Shown: positions 24,272 through 36,863 of the stretch, piece by piece
How positions within the stretch are numbered: position 1 is the stretch's first letter
Layout: every line of letters begins with the position of its first letter
Source: Gibbula magus
Lineage: Eukaryota; Mollusca; Gastropoda; Trochida; Trochidae
Direction of reading: 5' to 3'
Assembly: GCA_936450465.1 (NCBI GenBank)
Contig: OW388291.1
Location: 73,252,436-73,316,435, forward strand
Length of the DNA: 64,000 nucleotides
Program-made: the position numbers and the translations under genes
The notes under the pieces: generated by a model
The model's database searches: none
The model's input: only the letters and a program-made list of their open reading frames with translations
What the model was told of the DNA's origin: nothing

Positions 24272-26339
24272 TTTTAAGTTCAGTGTCATTTCAGAGATGT
24301 GCAGCAATTCCTTTGACAATTTTACTTTCAGATGTTAAAAATGCACAAAAATGTTATTATTTGCAAGGGTCAAATGTTTTCTGCTTTCTTTATCAAATAT
24401 ATACAACTTGTACACAAGTATCCAATGTTCTGCTATTGACAGTCTAACTAACATGTGAAGCAGGATTGATATTCAGTGTCCAATGTATAACTCTAGGTCT
24501 GAACAATTTTGTGGAGGGGATTGAGTGAGGAGAGAAAAAAATAACAACAAAATCACAATTACGTTACAATTAGCGCTTAATTATTTTTTGAGGGACTATT
24601 TAATCATTTTGTTTTTAATGTATATGCTGGATTCATCTGTTGTAGATTGCATTCAGGATATTCATATTTACTTTCACTACTGTGTTAACTGTAGTACCTG
24701 TTGGGTTGAAGAAATTAAAAGAAGTATTCATAGATTATCATAATTTTAGAGGAATGACATTTAAAAATCTAACAAACCACTAATTACAGATTATGATTAT
24801 AGATCCCTGTAAATCCAATTTGTTGACATTGTTTATTTGTATGAAGGAACTTCACAACTTGACACTTTGTTTACTTATTCAATTATCAATGTCCGTCCAT
24901 AACTTGTTTGCATATGATGTATCATATTTATTTTAACTATATTTTACTCTTTAGTAGAAAGCATTATGTGGATGATTTTACCAATTAGAAGCATGGGTAT
25001 TATCTGTATGTCTATTATTATCAAGTGCCTCAGAACTCTCAACGGTGCCTGGAGGAATATGTCAGTGTTTACTTGTTAACTGTATGTTCATATTCATCGA
25101 TGAATTACTTGATATTGTAGATTGCGGGAATGTGAGGATATTCACCTGTTTCTTCTTCCAACAATGTGTATCTACAATCATATGGAAATGTTGTGTTATA
25201 TTTTATTATTGAGAATGACTGTAATAATTGTTATGTACATTTGTAATCAATCAATTAAATACAGCAATGAATAGTTCCTGTGGATATCATATTGTTCCAT
25301 AAAGATTTAATGTATGAAGTTGTTATAGATATTACTTTTCTATCACCAGATGAAAATTTTCACATAGAAATTAACTTTGATAAATGCCACCATTGTCAAT
25401 CATGTCATGTAAAGCATGATTGACAGGAGTCTCATAGTTTTCCTTCATAGAAATGCTTTTGTACATAACAAAATGTTTAAATCAAATTACTATCATTCCA
25501 ATAAGCAGCAATGTCAGATTAGTTATCTTCAAGGTACTGTTTGATATCATATGTATTGAAATGTTCATGTTTAATAACTTCCCTAATAAAGAATGGTTCG
25601 ATGACTAGAAGGGCCAGAAGCTGCACGCTCACAGACTCATTAAGTCTTACTTGAAAATATATACAGAATTGTAACTGAGGAGAATTGAAACGAAGTGTTA
25701 AGTAGTGACCTTACACAGGCCTGATTCCAGTGCTCTGTCAGTATGTGTATATTGTAACTTTCAACTTTCTGTGATATCGTTAGTTCTCTTGGAAATTTTT
25801 CCAGAACTTTTCTTTAGAACTGATGAAAGTCATTCCTCTGCATTTTAGCAAATAAACTATTTTATAACCATCTTTGAGTTATTTCTGTATGCAATATAAA
25901 TTTTCAGTTTGAATTTAATCATCAACTCTGAATCTCATTGAATGTCTGATCTCTAATTTCACCCATTTTAAAAACTACTCATGTCAATTCCTAAATGACT
26001 TCACCCCTTTCAGATGCTGAAAATATATTTGTCACGTGTTTGGTAAAAACAGTCTGGTTGACATAATATATATATATCCAATCTTACGCAAAACACTTGT
26101 GGTGTAAACCTTTAAATTGTATGCATAAACACAATACGAATTATTCAGACGTAGTGTAAAGCCTGCCTTAGTGTGTTGAGACATGCAATTTCCATTGATA
26201 AATGTGCTATATAAATAGAGTATTATTACTGTGTATAGTAATGAAGAAAGTGAAAAATCAGTGAAGTGAAGAAAAAGTGTAGTTACATAAAAGATTTAAC
26301 CATTCACTTTTCTTTATCGTCTGATGAAGCAATTCATGA
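24272..26339. other. FAM161 3' UTR and flank; no further gene seen
   Basis: AT-rich sequence without coding potential. Candidate poly(A) signals AATAAA at 25585-25590 and 25851-25856 on the plus strand could end the FAM161 transcript. Which of them is used is not decidable from the sequence. Confidence 0.45.
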
Positions 26340-26633
26340 AAGGTCCTGTTGATATTTGGAAACAGTTCTTGTATCTAAGAGGGGTTCCAATCCCGCCAGG
26401 GGCACGGCTACTTTGTCTGCAGAAGAGAACTGTCCTACAGGCAGTAAGGTTTGGGTGCAATGCTAAACTGAATTTCAACCCATGGTTAACTAGTTCCAGT
26501 TGATGCTCGCAGGTTTCACCGCAATGCATAGCCACATGGCGTTGTGGGCTTTCTCCCTCACATACCTGTAATACTAGCAGCTGGATATAAGTGAAATACT
26601 CTTGAAATCGGCGCTAAACCCCAACTCACCTCG
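26340..26633 (+). repeat. tRNA-derived SINE, near full length
   Basis: The head contains a degenerate tRNA B-box (GGGTTCCAATCCC) after a diverged A-box region, and is followed by CCAGGGGCACGGC. The middle carries GCAATGCTAAACTG and TTCCAGTTGATGCTCGCAGG. The tail carries CATAGCCACATGGCGTTG, GGCTTTCTCCC and GGCGCTAAACCCCAACTCACC. The tail of the minus-strand copy at 34311 ends in repeats of the complement of TCACC. Confidence 0.75.
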
Positions 26634-28311
26634 TATCTAAGATATCTGCATAAACACTGATATGGTTTGCATAAAATGACAAACATTGAAATATCTGCTC
26701 TCGTTTATTTCACTTGGAATACAAAATAAGACTGTACAAATGTATGTGATGTGAACATCCATAAACAGATTCCATGTATATTTATTTTAGGAGAAGCTTT
26801 CATGCGAATGTGTAACTAAGTGACTTTCAGCACAATGATTATTAACAGATCACTCGGACAACTACTGACAAGTAATTGATAATGTGACATCTATATTACA
26901 CAACGCTTAAAATAAAACATGAAAAGATCACAATATACTTTTTAATAGTCATCAAAAATATCTCCAGCAAATTGTCAAAAACCCATAGTACCAATGTCAT
27001 GCACATGTGTAAGATCATCGCATAAATTGACATAATTTAAAATTGAAGAACAAAAGTATCTTGATATTGAATCATTATGTTACATGTTTATTAATCATAA
27101 CGTAGAAAAGACTAATTGTATCAAACAATTTACCATTTATGAACATTGATCCAGGAGTATTACAAGCAACAATAGATGGAATAAATTAGAAACAACAAAC
27201 TTCTAAGCTGTTCTAAATGAAAAGACACTGACAATCACAAACCACACACTCGTACGTGCAATGAAGAAGCTGATACAAAAGTTAACAGTCAGACACACAT
27301 ATATACACAACCATAGCACCAGGCTAACAAAGACCACTTTTTGGACGATAACAATATCATTTACTATTAGCACACTTTGGTGATACACATCCCATACAGA
27401 AAACTCCAGAGACATGTGAAAATAGATTCAGCTCAAAATAGAAGCTTCATAATCAACAAGTGTATACAATGACCAAGGGAGAAAAAGTTATTATTCAGAC
27501 AAACTGATAATTTATTGAAGTCATAACATGGCCCATGCCATGTCAACATTTAAATATTGAACACCCATGACACAGAATATGAAACAAAATTGAAAAATAG
27601 TCCTCCATTGGTTCTTATTAATCATCACTGTTACCTTAAAAAAAATAAACAAAATGTCACCAAACTTACTGGCGGATCCCACAAATAAGCATCTCATCAA
27701 ATTTGAAAAAAAATCCATTTATTCTTTCTTGGGTTATCCAATTAACAAGCTTGACATTGGGTAGCAATGTAGCAAAAAGTTATCACAAGCACTTTTCACC
27801 ACTTTACATGTTTATTAACTTCAATAAACAGCTTACGGTAAAGTATACATCTAAGCTTATACGGTATGTCTGTTTAAGTTACAGTCTGAAAAACTTAAAT
27901 TGGGTAATTGTGAGTTCACTTTAAATATATAAAATGGAGTATAAGATCCTAAATGAAGTAAAATTTGCAACAACATTTATAAAGACTTTTAGTTTACACA
28001 TTCTTGGAGTATTTGTTGGCATATTACAAGTATTTAAAACTTGTGTACAATCAACAAGTAATATATGGAAGAATCACACTATGCGGTCACTAAAGTCCAT
28101 TTATCCAGTCTGTGTATAAGCCATGTGTCAGTCTTTTATAAACTGTTGACCACAGTTACCAAGGTCATATACAGTAACAGCGCAAATAACGGAACCGATA
28201 TATATGTTCTATATTTATCTACATATCACATCACGGTTCATGAAACAAAGCTATAAAGAATTTATATTCTTCAATGTATGTATATCTATGTTAGGACTAG
28301 GTAGAAGAGAG
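26634..28311. other. ZNF410 3' UTR/flank; no gene seen
   Basis: Very AT-rich sequence with several minus-strand AATAAA words (for example near 26703, 26778 and 27511) that could end the ZNF410 transcript. No supportable coding sequence. Confidence 0.45.
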
Positions 28312-31300
28312 TCACACTTTTCCTAGAAGACCACTACTGTCTTCTATATGATCTGTCTCGTCATCAGACTCCATCATCGGATCCATTGCCATCTCCCGGC
28401 CAGCCTGGGACGAACTTGAGATGTCACCATGATGTTCCGTCAGCGATTGCTCCGCAACCATAATACCTTCAGCAACTCCCATGTCTGATGACCCCTGTGA
28501 CCCCTGGGTCAGCGACTGGAGACTAAATTCAGAGTGAGCGATTTCCTCGTGATCAAGATCTGTGTGAAGGTCTGTCTCGTAGATGATCTCCTCGCGACCA
28601 GGAATGTGGGTCTGATGATAGGGGGAAGTAAGACTCACCATGTCCTGTGGCTGCGAGAGAACCACCACATTCACACCCTTTGTCTGGTGGACTTCCAGGT
28701 CGTCCGGGGTTATAACATCTGAGCCAAGACCTGGGGATAAGAAAATTATAACCTTTATATTTTTCATAAAATATTAAATATCTATTCATGATTGATGAAG
28801 GATAATCAATGAGCCTTTTCAGAATATTCAAAGAGGTTAACAGATGTGAGGTTAATTCTTCCCACGCAACCTCTGTTACAAGTGGAGTCCTGATTGTGAT
28901 GGTTGCATTCAAACTTAGTTATGCAATCAGCGATGTTGCTTCAAATTGAGCATTCAGTCTTTAATATAACTGTTGAAAAGACTTCCTTCCTTCACCTGTG
29001 TGATGTGCACATATTTCTTACAAGAGAAGAATTTGATTGGATAGACATATGGGTGGTATCCAAATTTTCACCACCTGGGGATTTAAAAAAATGTCCACTT
29101 GAAACAGACATTAGATGGGAAGTACAACTCAAGTAACCTCAGGAGACCGAATACATAATATCCTTAACCTGCAGTTTGTGTCTTACTTCTTTGAAATGGT
29201 TATGTATTGTATGTTGTGATTACTACTTTCTGAAATGTAATTCAAAGTTCTTAAAATTGTCAAAGGAGAATAGAACATGGTAGTCCTTTTAATTGACTCT
29301 TAACTTATCCTTCTCAATGAGTGTATTTGTATCTGCTAACCTAATACAATACCCTGATTCCCTGAGCCCAATGACTCTTGTATGACTTCAAATAAACCGC
29401 CTTTCAACTGTCCACATAAACCTACCATCATGTTCCAAAATGCTCCCTCCCAGATCAAGTTTCTCAGTGTCGCCCTCTGCTGGTTGAGTGGTTACCGTGA
29501 CAACGTGGTCAGACAGTCCTTGTGACAACACAACAGACTCTTGATCTGTGGGATCTGAAAGAGAAACGTTCCATCTGAAGAAGGCATTTCTAAGCATCAA
29601 AGGTGTCACATAAAATTTAACCATTTTCCCTTATTGTCAATGAAATTAATGTAATGATCAACAACAGTGGATAGATCCAATTGTTGCATTCTTTACATCA
29701 CAACCATTACTTTCCAAACATCAGCTTTGTTAGTAATCAACCTGATTTGTTTGAGGTGAGGTGAGGTGAATTTGGGTTAAACAACGCTTCAGTCATGTGG
29801 CTATGCCTTACATTGAAACATGCGAGCATCGTCTGGAACTAGCGAACCATGGGTGTCAATATATTCCAATATATTCTTAGAGCTAAATCAGTTCTCAAAG
29901 TACCTGTGAAGTGAGGCTGGATTTCCTGTATAACAATAAATTTCTGGTTATCCTGATCATCCTTCACAGCGTTGATGTCGTTATCCTTCGTGACGGCAGT
30001 AGACGCGAGAGTCTCCCGATCCTGAGCTCTGTCCCGTCGCATGCTTGCCGAGCTACTGGCTCCACCTGTCATCTCATGACGCTTCATGTGCACCTTGCGA
30101 CTTCCACTCTGGGAGAACGTCTTGAAGCAGATGTTGCACGAGAATGGCTTCTCTCCTGATGAGATAAGTTTAAAATAAAGCATTAGGGCAAACTGACCGA
30201 GGTTCGGACAGTGTTCTGATCTAAATATTTTCACTCGTTGTATTTTCAATATGTGACTCTTTAACAGCCAACAATAAGTGGTCAAAGAATGGGGTTATTG
30301 TTCAAAATTCAAACACTATCTTCATTCATTATATGAATAAATTTGTTATTTAGCAGTTTAAGCTGAGAATACCAATTCGCCCAAGGTTCAGACAGTTTTG
30401 ACCTTGGTTTGGACAGGGTCGCCTGAAGTTTGGACAGTTCGTTACCAGTCCTGTATGGACACAGAAAGGGTGACAGATTAACTGCAGTGTGATATTTTTC
30501 TGATGAGATAGGTTTGCAATATAGCATTAATAGCACAATCAGACACTTTTTAGAATAAAACCGGATATACTGAGGCTAATATCTACTTTAGATTCTTTAT
30601 AATATGTATTTATAAATAAGGAAGCTCAAAGGTGAGATTTATGATCACACAAAATCAGTATTGATGTCCGAGTACAGTACAGCCATTAGAGTTGTAGTGC
30701 AACAATATCATGGCATTGTGATTTCATGTAGCAATATATGTCAGAGTGTATTGTACAAAATATACTGTCAAAATAATACCTCTCAGGAACTAAAGCTTGA
30801 TACATAATACAGTTTTGGACAATTTATAAATTGTTGCTTCTCAAGAAAGTAAAGATATAAATCCTAATACAGTTACCAGTGTGTACAAGTTTGTGTTTCT
30901 TGAGGGAAGAACACTCTGTGAACTTTCTGGTACATCCCTTGAAATCACATGCAAATGGCCGCTCACCTGCAATCAAATCAATCTATGGATTGTGTGAACA
31001 CATATTTAACACTTTTAACAAATGACAGCCATCTTGTAAAATTATAATAGTAATAATTAACCAAAGTCGATGGTGTTTGCTTGCATGTATTAAACAATAT
31101 TCTTTATAGGAAACGTAAGGATTTAAGATCAAGAGCTAATAAAATAAATGCTATAAATGCTTTAAAATAAATGCGCTCCAACACAACAATCAATTGGATT
31201 TTGTCAATTTTTTAAAATGCGTTCCTCACCGGTGTGTATACGCTCATGGTTCTTGAGGTTGCCAGCTGTAGTGAAAGACTTGTTACAATCACTGCACACA

Positions 31301-33375
31301 AACGGTTTCTCGCCGGTGTGAGTGCGCATGTGGACCTTCAGTCTCTGGGCCGTGAAGAAACTCTTGTCACAACTCTTCATTCCACAGTAGTACTGGCGGT
31401 TGTCACTGCATAAACACACATGATTTTCAGCATTTTGAAAAGCAAGGCTCAATTAGAAATGTTAGTCGACATGCACACGGTGCAACTAAAGATAATCAAC
31501 CATATTCCAACTGCATGGGTTTTACAAATATTTACACTTTGAAAATGTTTCAACTGTTTATGAAATAGCATTCAAATTTTGAGCTAACACAAGTAAAATG
31601 AGTAACTAAAGTACTTAATCGACCCCTGAAATGTGACATGAATAGTTCAATACCATATTTCAAAAGCTTTATATGGACTGCACAGTGACTTACCTTGCTC
31701 TTTTAGAGTTAACCTTGTGACATAATGGTCAAAGAACCTTTTCGTATGCAGTGCTTTGAGTATGATATACAGCATGGAAAGGCGTCATACAAATGGACTT
31801 ACTTATTTGCAGTGATGATGGACGGTTGCAAAATGCACACAACAAATTCACAATGTATTTGCATTACGGACACCAACAATAAACTAACTGCCAGCTCATA
31901 GAATCAAACTTAACTCTCCGACAGGACATTGAAGCAGCATTAAAGAAAGAGTTTGTGAATGTCAAGATATCAAATACCCCCAGTGCCGGGTCAGAAAACG
32001 CACAAGCCAGGTGCAACCAAACATAAAATCTAATTGCACCAAACTAGTTCTAGATTTTAAAATATTTGATTTTGGCATTGAATTATTTTTATTTCCCTTT
32101 CCTTGTACTATTGGAAGTTTTGAAGGCAACAGTGACTTGCAACAAGTGATTTAAGCTTCAAATTTCAGGTTGCACTTGTGTAAGTAACAAAGCACTAAAT
32201 TTACCCCTTTAATACTTAAAATATAGTTTCACAGTAATACAGACAGTTAAAATTGGACAAATAGACCAGAAAAAAATGACATACGTGTGTGTCAGCTGAT
32301 GATACTTGTAGTGAGCTGGTCGGGCAAACTTTCTCCCACAGTCTTGATATGGACACTGGAAGGCTCTGTTACATTCAAAATGCCCCTGGGTTGTCTGGTG
32401 GAATTTGCGGAAACCTGCAGACGCAAAAGTCTTCCCACATCCTTCCATTTCACACATGTACACCTTGCCACCTACAAAAGTAACCATAAAACAACAAAAT
32501 GCATAACATATCACAGCCATTCATGTGAAAAGTCAGCTCATTATTAACAGCCTACATCATAAAGGTCCTCCAAATCTAAACTAAGCAAGAAAGGGTCATG
32601 AGATTTTAGCAAATAACATCTCAGATTCATATCATCCAATGAACGTAATTACTGCATTAGCTTCACAGGTCAAGATAATGAATGTATCTTTTACACAGAG
32701 CATGAATTCATCTCATCTAGTTTGGAAATGAGTACCGTATGTCAATTTGTTTAACCTCAAACACAATGTGAAAAAGTCTGGATTAACTTCAAATCAGTGC
32801 TTCACTGCAAAGGTAGACAACGACTATTTACCAGATCCCTTTTCGACCTCCCCGTCCTCCTGACAGGTATTTTCGAGACTGCCGAATGGTGACACTTCTT
32901 CCTTATCCTTGTCCTCAAGCTCCACCCCGTCAACATCAAGCTGCTTTGCAATGTGCTCCTGGGTCTGAGCGATAAGGCTCGCCTGCGCCATTGCTTGGAT
33001 GTTCTGGAGGCCTGACAATCGGATGAAAGTTGATGGAGCATTTTCCAACATGACATTCGCCTCCATCGTTCCCTTATTATCACTGTTGGAAAGAACAAGA
33101 AGTGGAGTGATGGTACTGATGATCTTCTGTTGGTCACCAGGACTACCAAGGAGGACAACAGGTTGAGGATTATCCAAGGCAGCTGGCGACTGAGTCTGTG
33201 TGTTGCTGAGGTACATGTAGGATCCCTGAGGTAGAAGGGTCTGGGCAGTGTTTATAGGGGCGGAACATTGGAGAGATGGTGCCCCGACCGTCGCCGTCAC
33301 AGTTAGCACATCCATCTTGTCTGGGACTAACTCTCCATCCTGGGAGATGGATTCCTCGGCTTCTTCCTGGTCCAT
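28312..33375 (-). CDS. ZNF410: ZNF410-type C2H2 zinc-finger transcription factor, 598 aa
   Basis: In mammals ZNF410 is a DNA-binding factor whose main direct target is CHD4. Seven coding exons, in gene order: 33375-32832, 32471-32285, 31405-31230, 30966-30877, 30155-29904, 29554-29426, 28730-28312; phases fit throughout. An in-frame TAA lies 12 bases upstream of the ATG. The N-terminus includes IQAMAQASLIAQTQEHIAKQ, resembling the conserved segment before the fingers in vertebrate ZNF410. Six fingers span residues 188-359. The last five match ZNF410 in order (FARPAHYKYHQLTH, FFTAQRLKVHMRTH, FTTAGNLKNHERIHTG, CSSLKKHKLVHTG, TFSQSGSRKVHMKRH). The first finger (CEMEGCGKTF..HQTTQGH) has five residues between its histidines and appears to be extra. 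The tail is acidic and Ser/Gln-rich. The short fifth-finger exon 30877-30966 is supported by phase and homology. Confidence 0.93.
29752..29862 (-). repeat. SINE fragment in ZNF410 intron 5
   Basis: It starts with GAGGTGAGGTGAGGTGA and continues TTTGGGTTAAACAACGC, then CATGTGGCTATGCC and GCGAGCATCGTCTGGAACTAGCG. It is an internally deleted minus-strand copy of the 34311-34625 SINE. Confidence 0.65.
30178..30480. repeat. Dispersed repeat with GGTTCGGAC words (copy 2)
   Basis: It contains GGGCAAACTGACCGAGGTTC and later GCCCAAGGTTCAGACAG and TGGTTTGGACAGG. It is related to the copy at 10390-10985. It lies within the intron between ZNF410 exons 4 and 5. The boundaries are approximate. Confidence 0.45.
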
Positions 33376-33825
33376 TTTGCGACTTATTTACCAAACTTTT
33401 CCATTCCTTCCGTACTTATCTTCTTCTTAGTTCCTTACTTGTTACTTCTCCATTCCTTCCCACTACTTATCTTCTGTTCTTACTTCGCGCAAACATCATC
33501 ATTCTTGTTTTGACCTTTGAGTTACATATCTTCTCTTCATTTAACTCTTCTGTCATATTTTCTTTATTCTTATTTGAAAATGATATCTCTGCATTCTTTC
33601 CTCTGTCATACCCTCTTCAATTCACTGAATCTAATGCTTCATATACAATTTGGTCATGTTCTTGGGGACTATGAGCTTATGCAGTTCCTGAAGCCAATAA
33701 TTTACCTGAAATCATAGAGCAAACTCCTTATCTTGTTATCAAAATCAACTTAATTTTGAGGATGTTAATCATTAATTGTAGAGGTCATAATGTCTAGTAC
33801 TATCACTAAATCAAGTTTGGTGTTC
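33376..33825. other. ZNF410 upstream region, strand-asymmetric purine tract
   Basis: The plus strand is strongly pyrimidine-rich (TTCC/TTCT runs) from about 33385 to 33640, so the ZNF410 leader read on the minus strand would be purine-rich. Plus-strand open frames here are compositional. No TATA box or other clear core promoter element was found. Confidence 0.4.
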
Positions 33826-33970
33826 CAGTGTTGTTCCTAGAGGGGGTCCTGGGGACATTTGCCCACCTTAACATTTGGAGAAGTAGGATACTTTTACCAT
33901 TGTAAAGGGTCCCACTTGTTCAGAATTGGCCAAAATGACCCCCTCAGCAGATCACCTAGGAACAACACTG
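33826..33970. mobile_element. 145-bp MITE, CAGTGTTGTTCCTAG family
   Basis: The termini CAGTGTTGTTCCTAG and CTAGGAACAACACTG are perfect inverted copies over 15 bp. GTGTTC flanks both sides (33820-33825 and 33971-33976), consistent with a target duplication of at least six bases. A second copy lies at 45062-45165 and a possible fragment starts at 22282. Confidence 0.75.
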
Positions 33971-34109
33971 GTGTTCCTATTTTTCCTCCAAAACTGTAAA
34001 CCCTATACTTGAGGACAGGACATTATACAGTGTCATAATGGAGTTAAACTAGGCAGACCACTGATCAATGTGACTAGCATATATAAACCACATCAAATAG
34101 ATCATAGAA

Positions 34110-34262
34110 TCTTTGCCTGTACGGTCGCGCGCACGGAGCGCTTCATAGTCAGCACCGAAAGTATGATTCCTTCAGGGTAATACTTGTGTAGCGCCTTGAG
34201 CATGCATTGTGCATGGATATGTGCGCATTATAAATATACTATTATTATTATTATTATTATTT
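34110..34262 (+). repeat. Retroelement 3' tail with (ATT)n
   Basis: GTAGCGCCTTGAGCATG, TGCGCATTATAAAT and then an ATT run ending near 34262 match the common invertebrate pattern of a LINE/SINE 3' end (GCGCCTTGAGC..GCGCTATATAAAT plus an ATT microsatellite). No coding part remains. Confidence 0.55.
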
Positions 34263-34310
34263 AACTCGACTGACTCAGTCATATAGTATACTCTTTGTAT
34301 GTGCAGTTTG

Positions 34311-34625
34311 GGTGAGGTGAGGTGAGGTGAGGTGATTTGGGGTTTAACGCCGCTTTCAAGAGTGTTACACTTATATCATAGCTGATAGTATTATTGCAGG
34401 GAGAAAGCCTGCAACGCCATGTGGCTATGTAAAGCGGTGAAACCTGCGAGCAACGGCTGGAACTAGCGAACCATGGGTGCTACTACACTGAAATTCAATG
34501 TAGCATTGCACCCGAATCTTACTGCATGTAGAACAGTTCACTACTGCAGACAAAGTTGCCGTGCCCCTGGCGGGATTCGAACTACAGATTTCTTGATCTG
34601 AAGCCGCAGCATTGGAGAAAAACCA
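34311..34625 (-). repeat. tRNA-derived SINE, near full length, with GGTGA tail
   Basis: Read on the minus strand, the tRNA-like head ends with B-box GTTCGAATCC (near 34573), then CCAGGGGCACGGCAAC. The tail carries CATAGCCACATGGCGTTGC and GGCGTTAAACCCCAAATCACC, with a five-fold GGTGA repeat at 34311-34335 as its simple-repeat end. It is the best-preserved copy of the family in the window. Confidence 0.78.
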
Positions 34626-35104
34626 TGCCAAAGTAGTCTCTAAAAGTGAATAATTGAGTTACTTCATATGTATGAACGCGTGGTGGGAGATAACAAACAA
34701 TTGTCACTAAGCGAACATATTGCCGCTCACTAAATTTAAAATTCATAATCCAAAAAGGTTACACATAAGTACACATTCATTACAAATATCATAGACCTTT
34801 GCATTCCTGCAGGATGATGCAACAAGTACATTCTAAAGGTGTGACCTCTATTGTTTTAAGTTCATTCAAACAAGTCTCACACACATACTGTTAGTCTAAC
34901 ACTAAGCCTCAGAAAAAATATTGTAAAGGGGCCTCTGTTTTCTGAAAATCTGATTTATCAAAGCCTGCTTTTAAACATTTATAAAATAGTGATGTTTAAC
35001 AAATGAATACTTTTTCAGAGTCTGGGTGTAAGACTAACAGGCTGTAAAGAGCACAGAACTTTGAGGTAACTAGAAGCCTCTGTAGTGGCCCTGATGAGTT
35101 AAAA
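34626..35104. other. Intergenic, nothing recognised
   Basis: Unremarkable AT-rich DNA between the SINE and the minisatellite. Confidence 0.4.
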
Positions 35105-35566
35105 GGTGCCTTATGCATTTCTCTACCGGGCAGTGGTCACTCTCCAATCAGCCAGATCAGATGGCAACAAGGTGCCTTATGCATTTCTCTACCGGGCAGT
35201 GGTCACTCTCCAATCAGCCAGGTCAGATGGCAACAAGGTGCCTTATGCATTTCTCTACCGGGCAGTGGTCACTCTCCAATCAGCCAGGTCAGATGGCAAC
35301 AAGGTGCCTTATGCATTTCTCTACCGGGCAGTGGTCACTCTCCAATCAGCCAGGTCAGATGGCAACAAGGTGCCTTATGCATTTCTCTACCGGGCAGTGG
35401 TCACTCTCCAATCAGCCAGGTCAGATGGCAACAAGGTGCCTTATGCATTTCTCTACCGGGCAGTGGTCACTCTCCAATCAGCCAGGTCAGATGGCAACAA
35501 GGTGCCTTATGCATTTCTCTACCGGGCAGTGGTCACTCTCCAATCAGCCAGGTCAGATGACAGGTC
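35105..35566. repeat. 66-bp minisatellite, 7 near-identical units
   Basis: Units begin GGTGCCTTATGCATTTCTC at 35105, 35171, 35237, 35303, 35369, 35435 and 35501. They are identical apart from one base in the first unit and the decay of the last. Because 66 is divisible by three, two plus-strand frames stay open through the array and give 22-residue periodic peptides. There is no sign these are genes. Confidence 0.95.
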
Positions 35567-36863
35567 AACAAAATGCAAAAATATGATAAGACTCCAATTA
35601 CAGCCCAATGTAGTTCACAGCCAGCAAATTATATAGTTTAAATGTTGTTTGTCCAACACTTATGTACCGGTATGTGGTCCATGCATGAAGTTTGGCTTGG
35701 TTGAAAGGTGATATTATTAAAGGCCAATAAAGGGATATTATCATGTTGGTGAGGTCAAATATATGTCCAATGTTATAATTTGTGTTATTTAATTGAGAAT
35801 TATCAACTTTATTCGAATTTTACCAGTTTAAGGTCAATCAGTTCAGTATATCGAAAATACAACCATTCAAAGTTGTGGTCTTGATCGAAAACTGGACAAT
35901 GGATCGTGACTTGCTGTCAAACGTAATTTTGGAAACTTTAAGTACATACATGGTTAGAGCCATAAGTCGGCTTCTACACATTTATGAGACTGTTACTTGG
36001 TTTTCATTGAAACATATATATATTTGATATATGTTAAGCATTTAGGGGTGAATATAAGTCAACTAAGATTAGAAGATATAACCTAAACCAGCACCTATTA
36101 TAATTTGGTTCATTCCCAAAATTTCAGCTTTCTAGCAATCCTGATTCTTGAGAAGTCTGATTTAGAGTAGAACAATGAAATTTAAAAATCTAAGTCTCCA
36201 TCACACATATTATTTAAAAAAAAGACATAATTGAGCTTCCCAGCATTACTAGTTCCTGGAGAGGAAGTTGAAAGGTTTGAGTTTGAATACCCTGATACTC
36301 CCATATATGATCAGGAATTAAGACCAAACAAAGATGTTATTCTGAAAACTTTAACTTCCTGTGTCAACCGGTTTTGAGGAAGTTGTTTAAAGGTTTTTCC
36401 TCAACAAAAAATTTAACTTTTGATTGAGTGAAGCAGTTACTGAGAACGTGAAAAGTTTACGGATAACAGCCAATGCCATAAGCACCATGTGATCTTATTA
36501 CGCCTGATGAGCTAAATATAAATATTTCATAAAAAATAATATGTTAAAGGAACACTCGGTATGTTATTGTAGTAACATAGGTCAAAAGTTACCAAGGGTG
36601 TTATTTTATCGAGAAGTAATGACTGTTTTTGAAAATTACCCTTTTAGTGCCAATCTGTTCAGTTTAGTTACATTATTAAGATGTTTAGTTTTGATTATTA
36701 TCGAAAACAGGTCAATGTTCCGCGACTGTCGCGCGTCAATTGTTCAAAGGTAATTTTGAAAAATTATATTTAGCAAACCAAGAGGTTGGTACTGTTCAAT
36801 GGAACATATAACTGGCATACATGTAAATGGGGCGCATGATTTCGGCTTCTCATCGTGTATTAA
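35567..36863. other. Intergenic, no gene seen
   Basis: AT-rich intergenic DNA with no supportable coding, RNA or repeat feature. Confidence 0.4.

Noticed and set aside
33276..33674. 132-codon plus-strand frame near the ZNF410 start
   Set aside because: It is antisense to the ZNF410 first exon and to a purine-rich leader; the composition gives Leu/Ser/Phe-rich noise.
35106..35636. 176- and 157-codon open frames
   Set aside because: Both follow the 66-bp minisatellite in two frames, with identical 22-residue units and no start or splice context.
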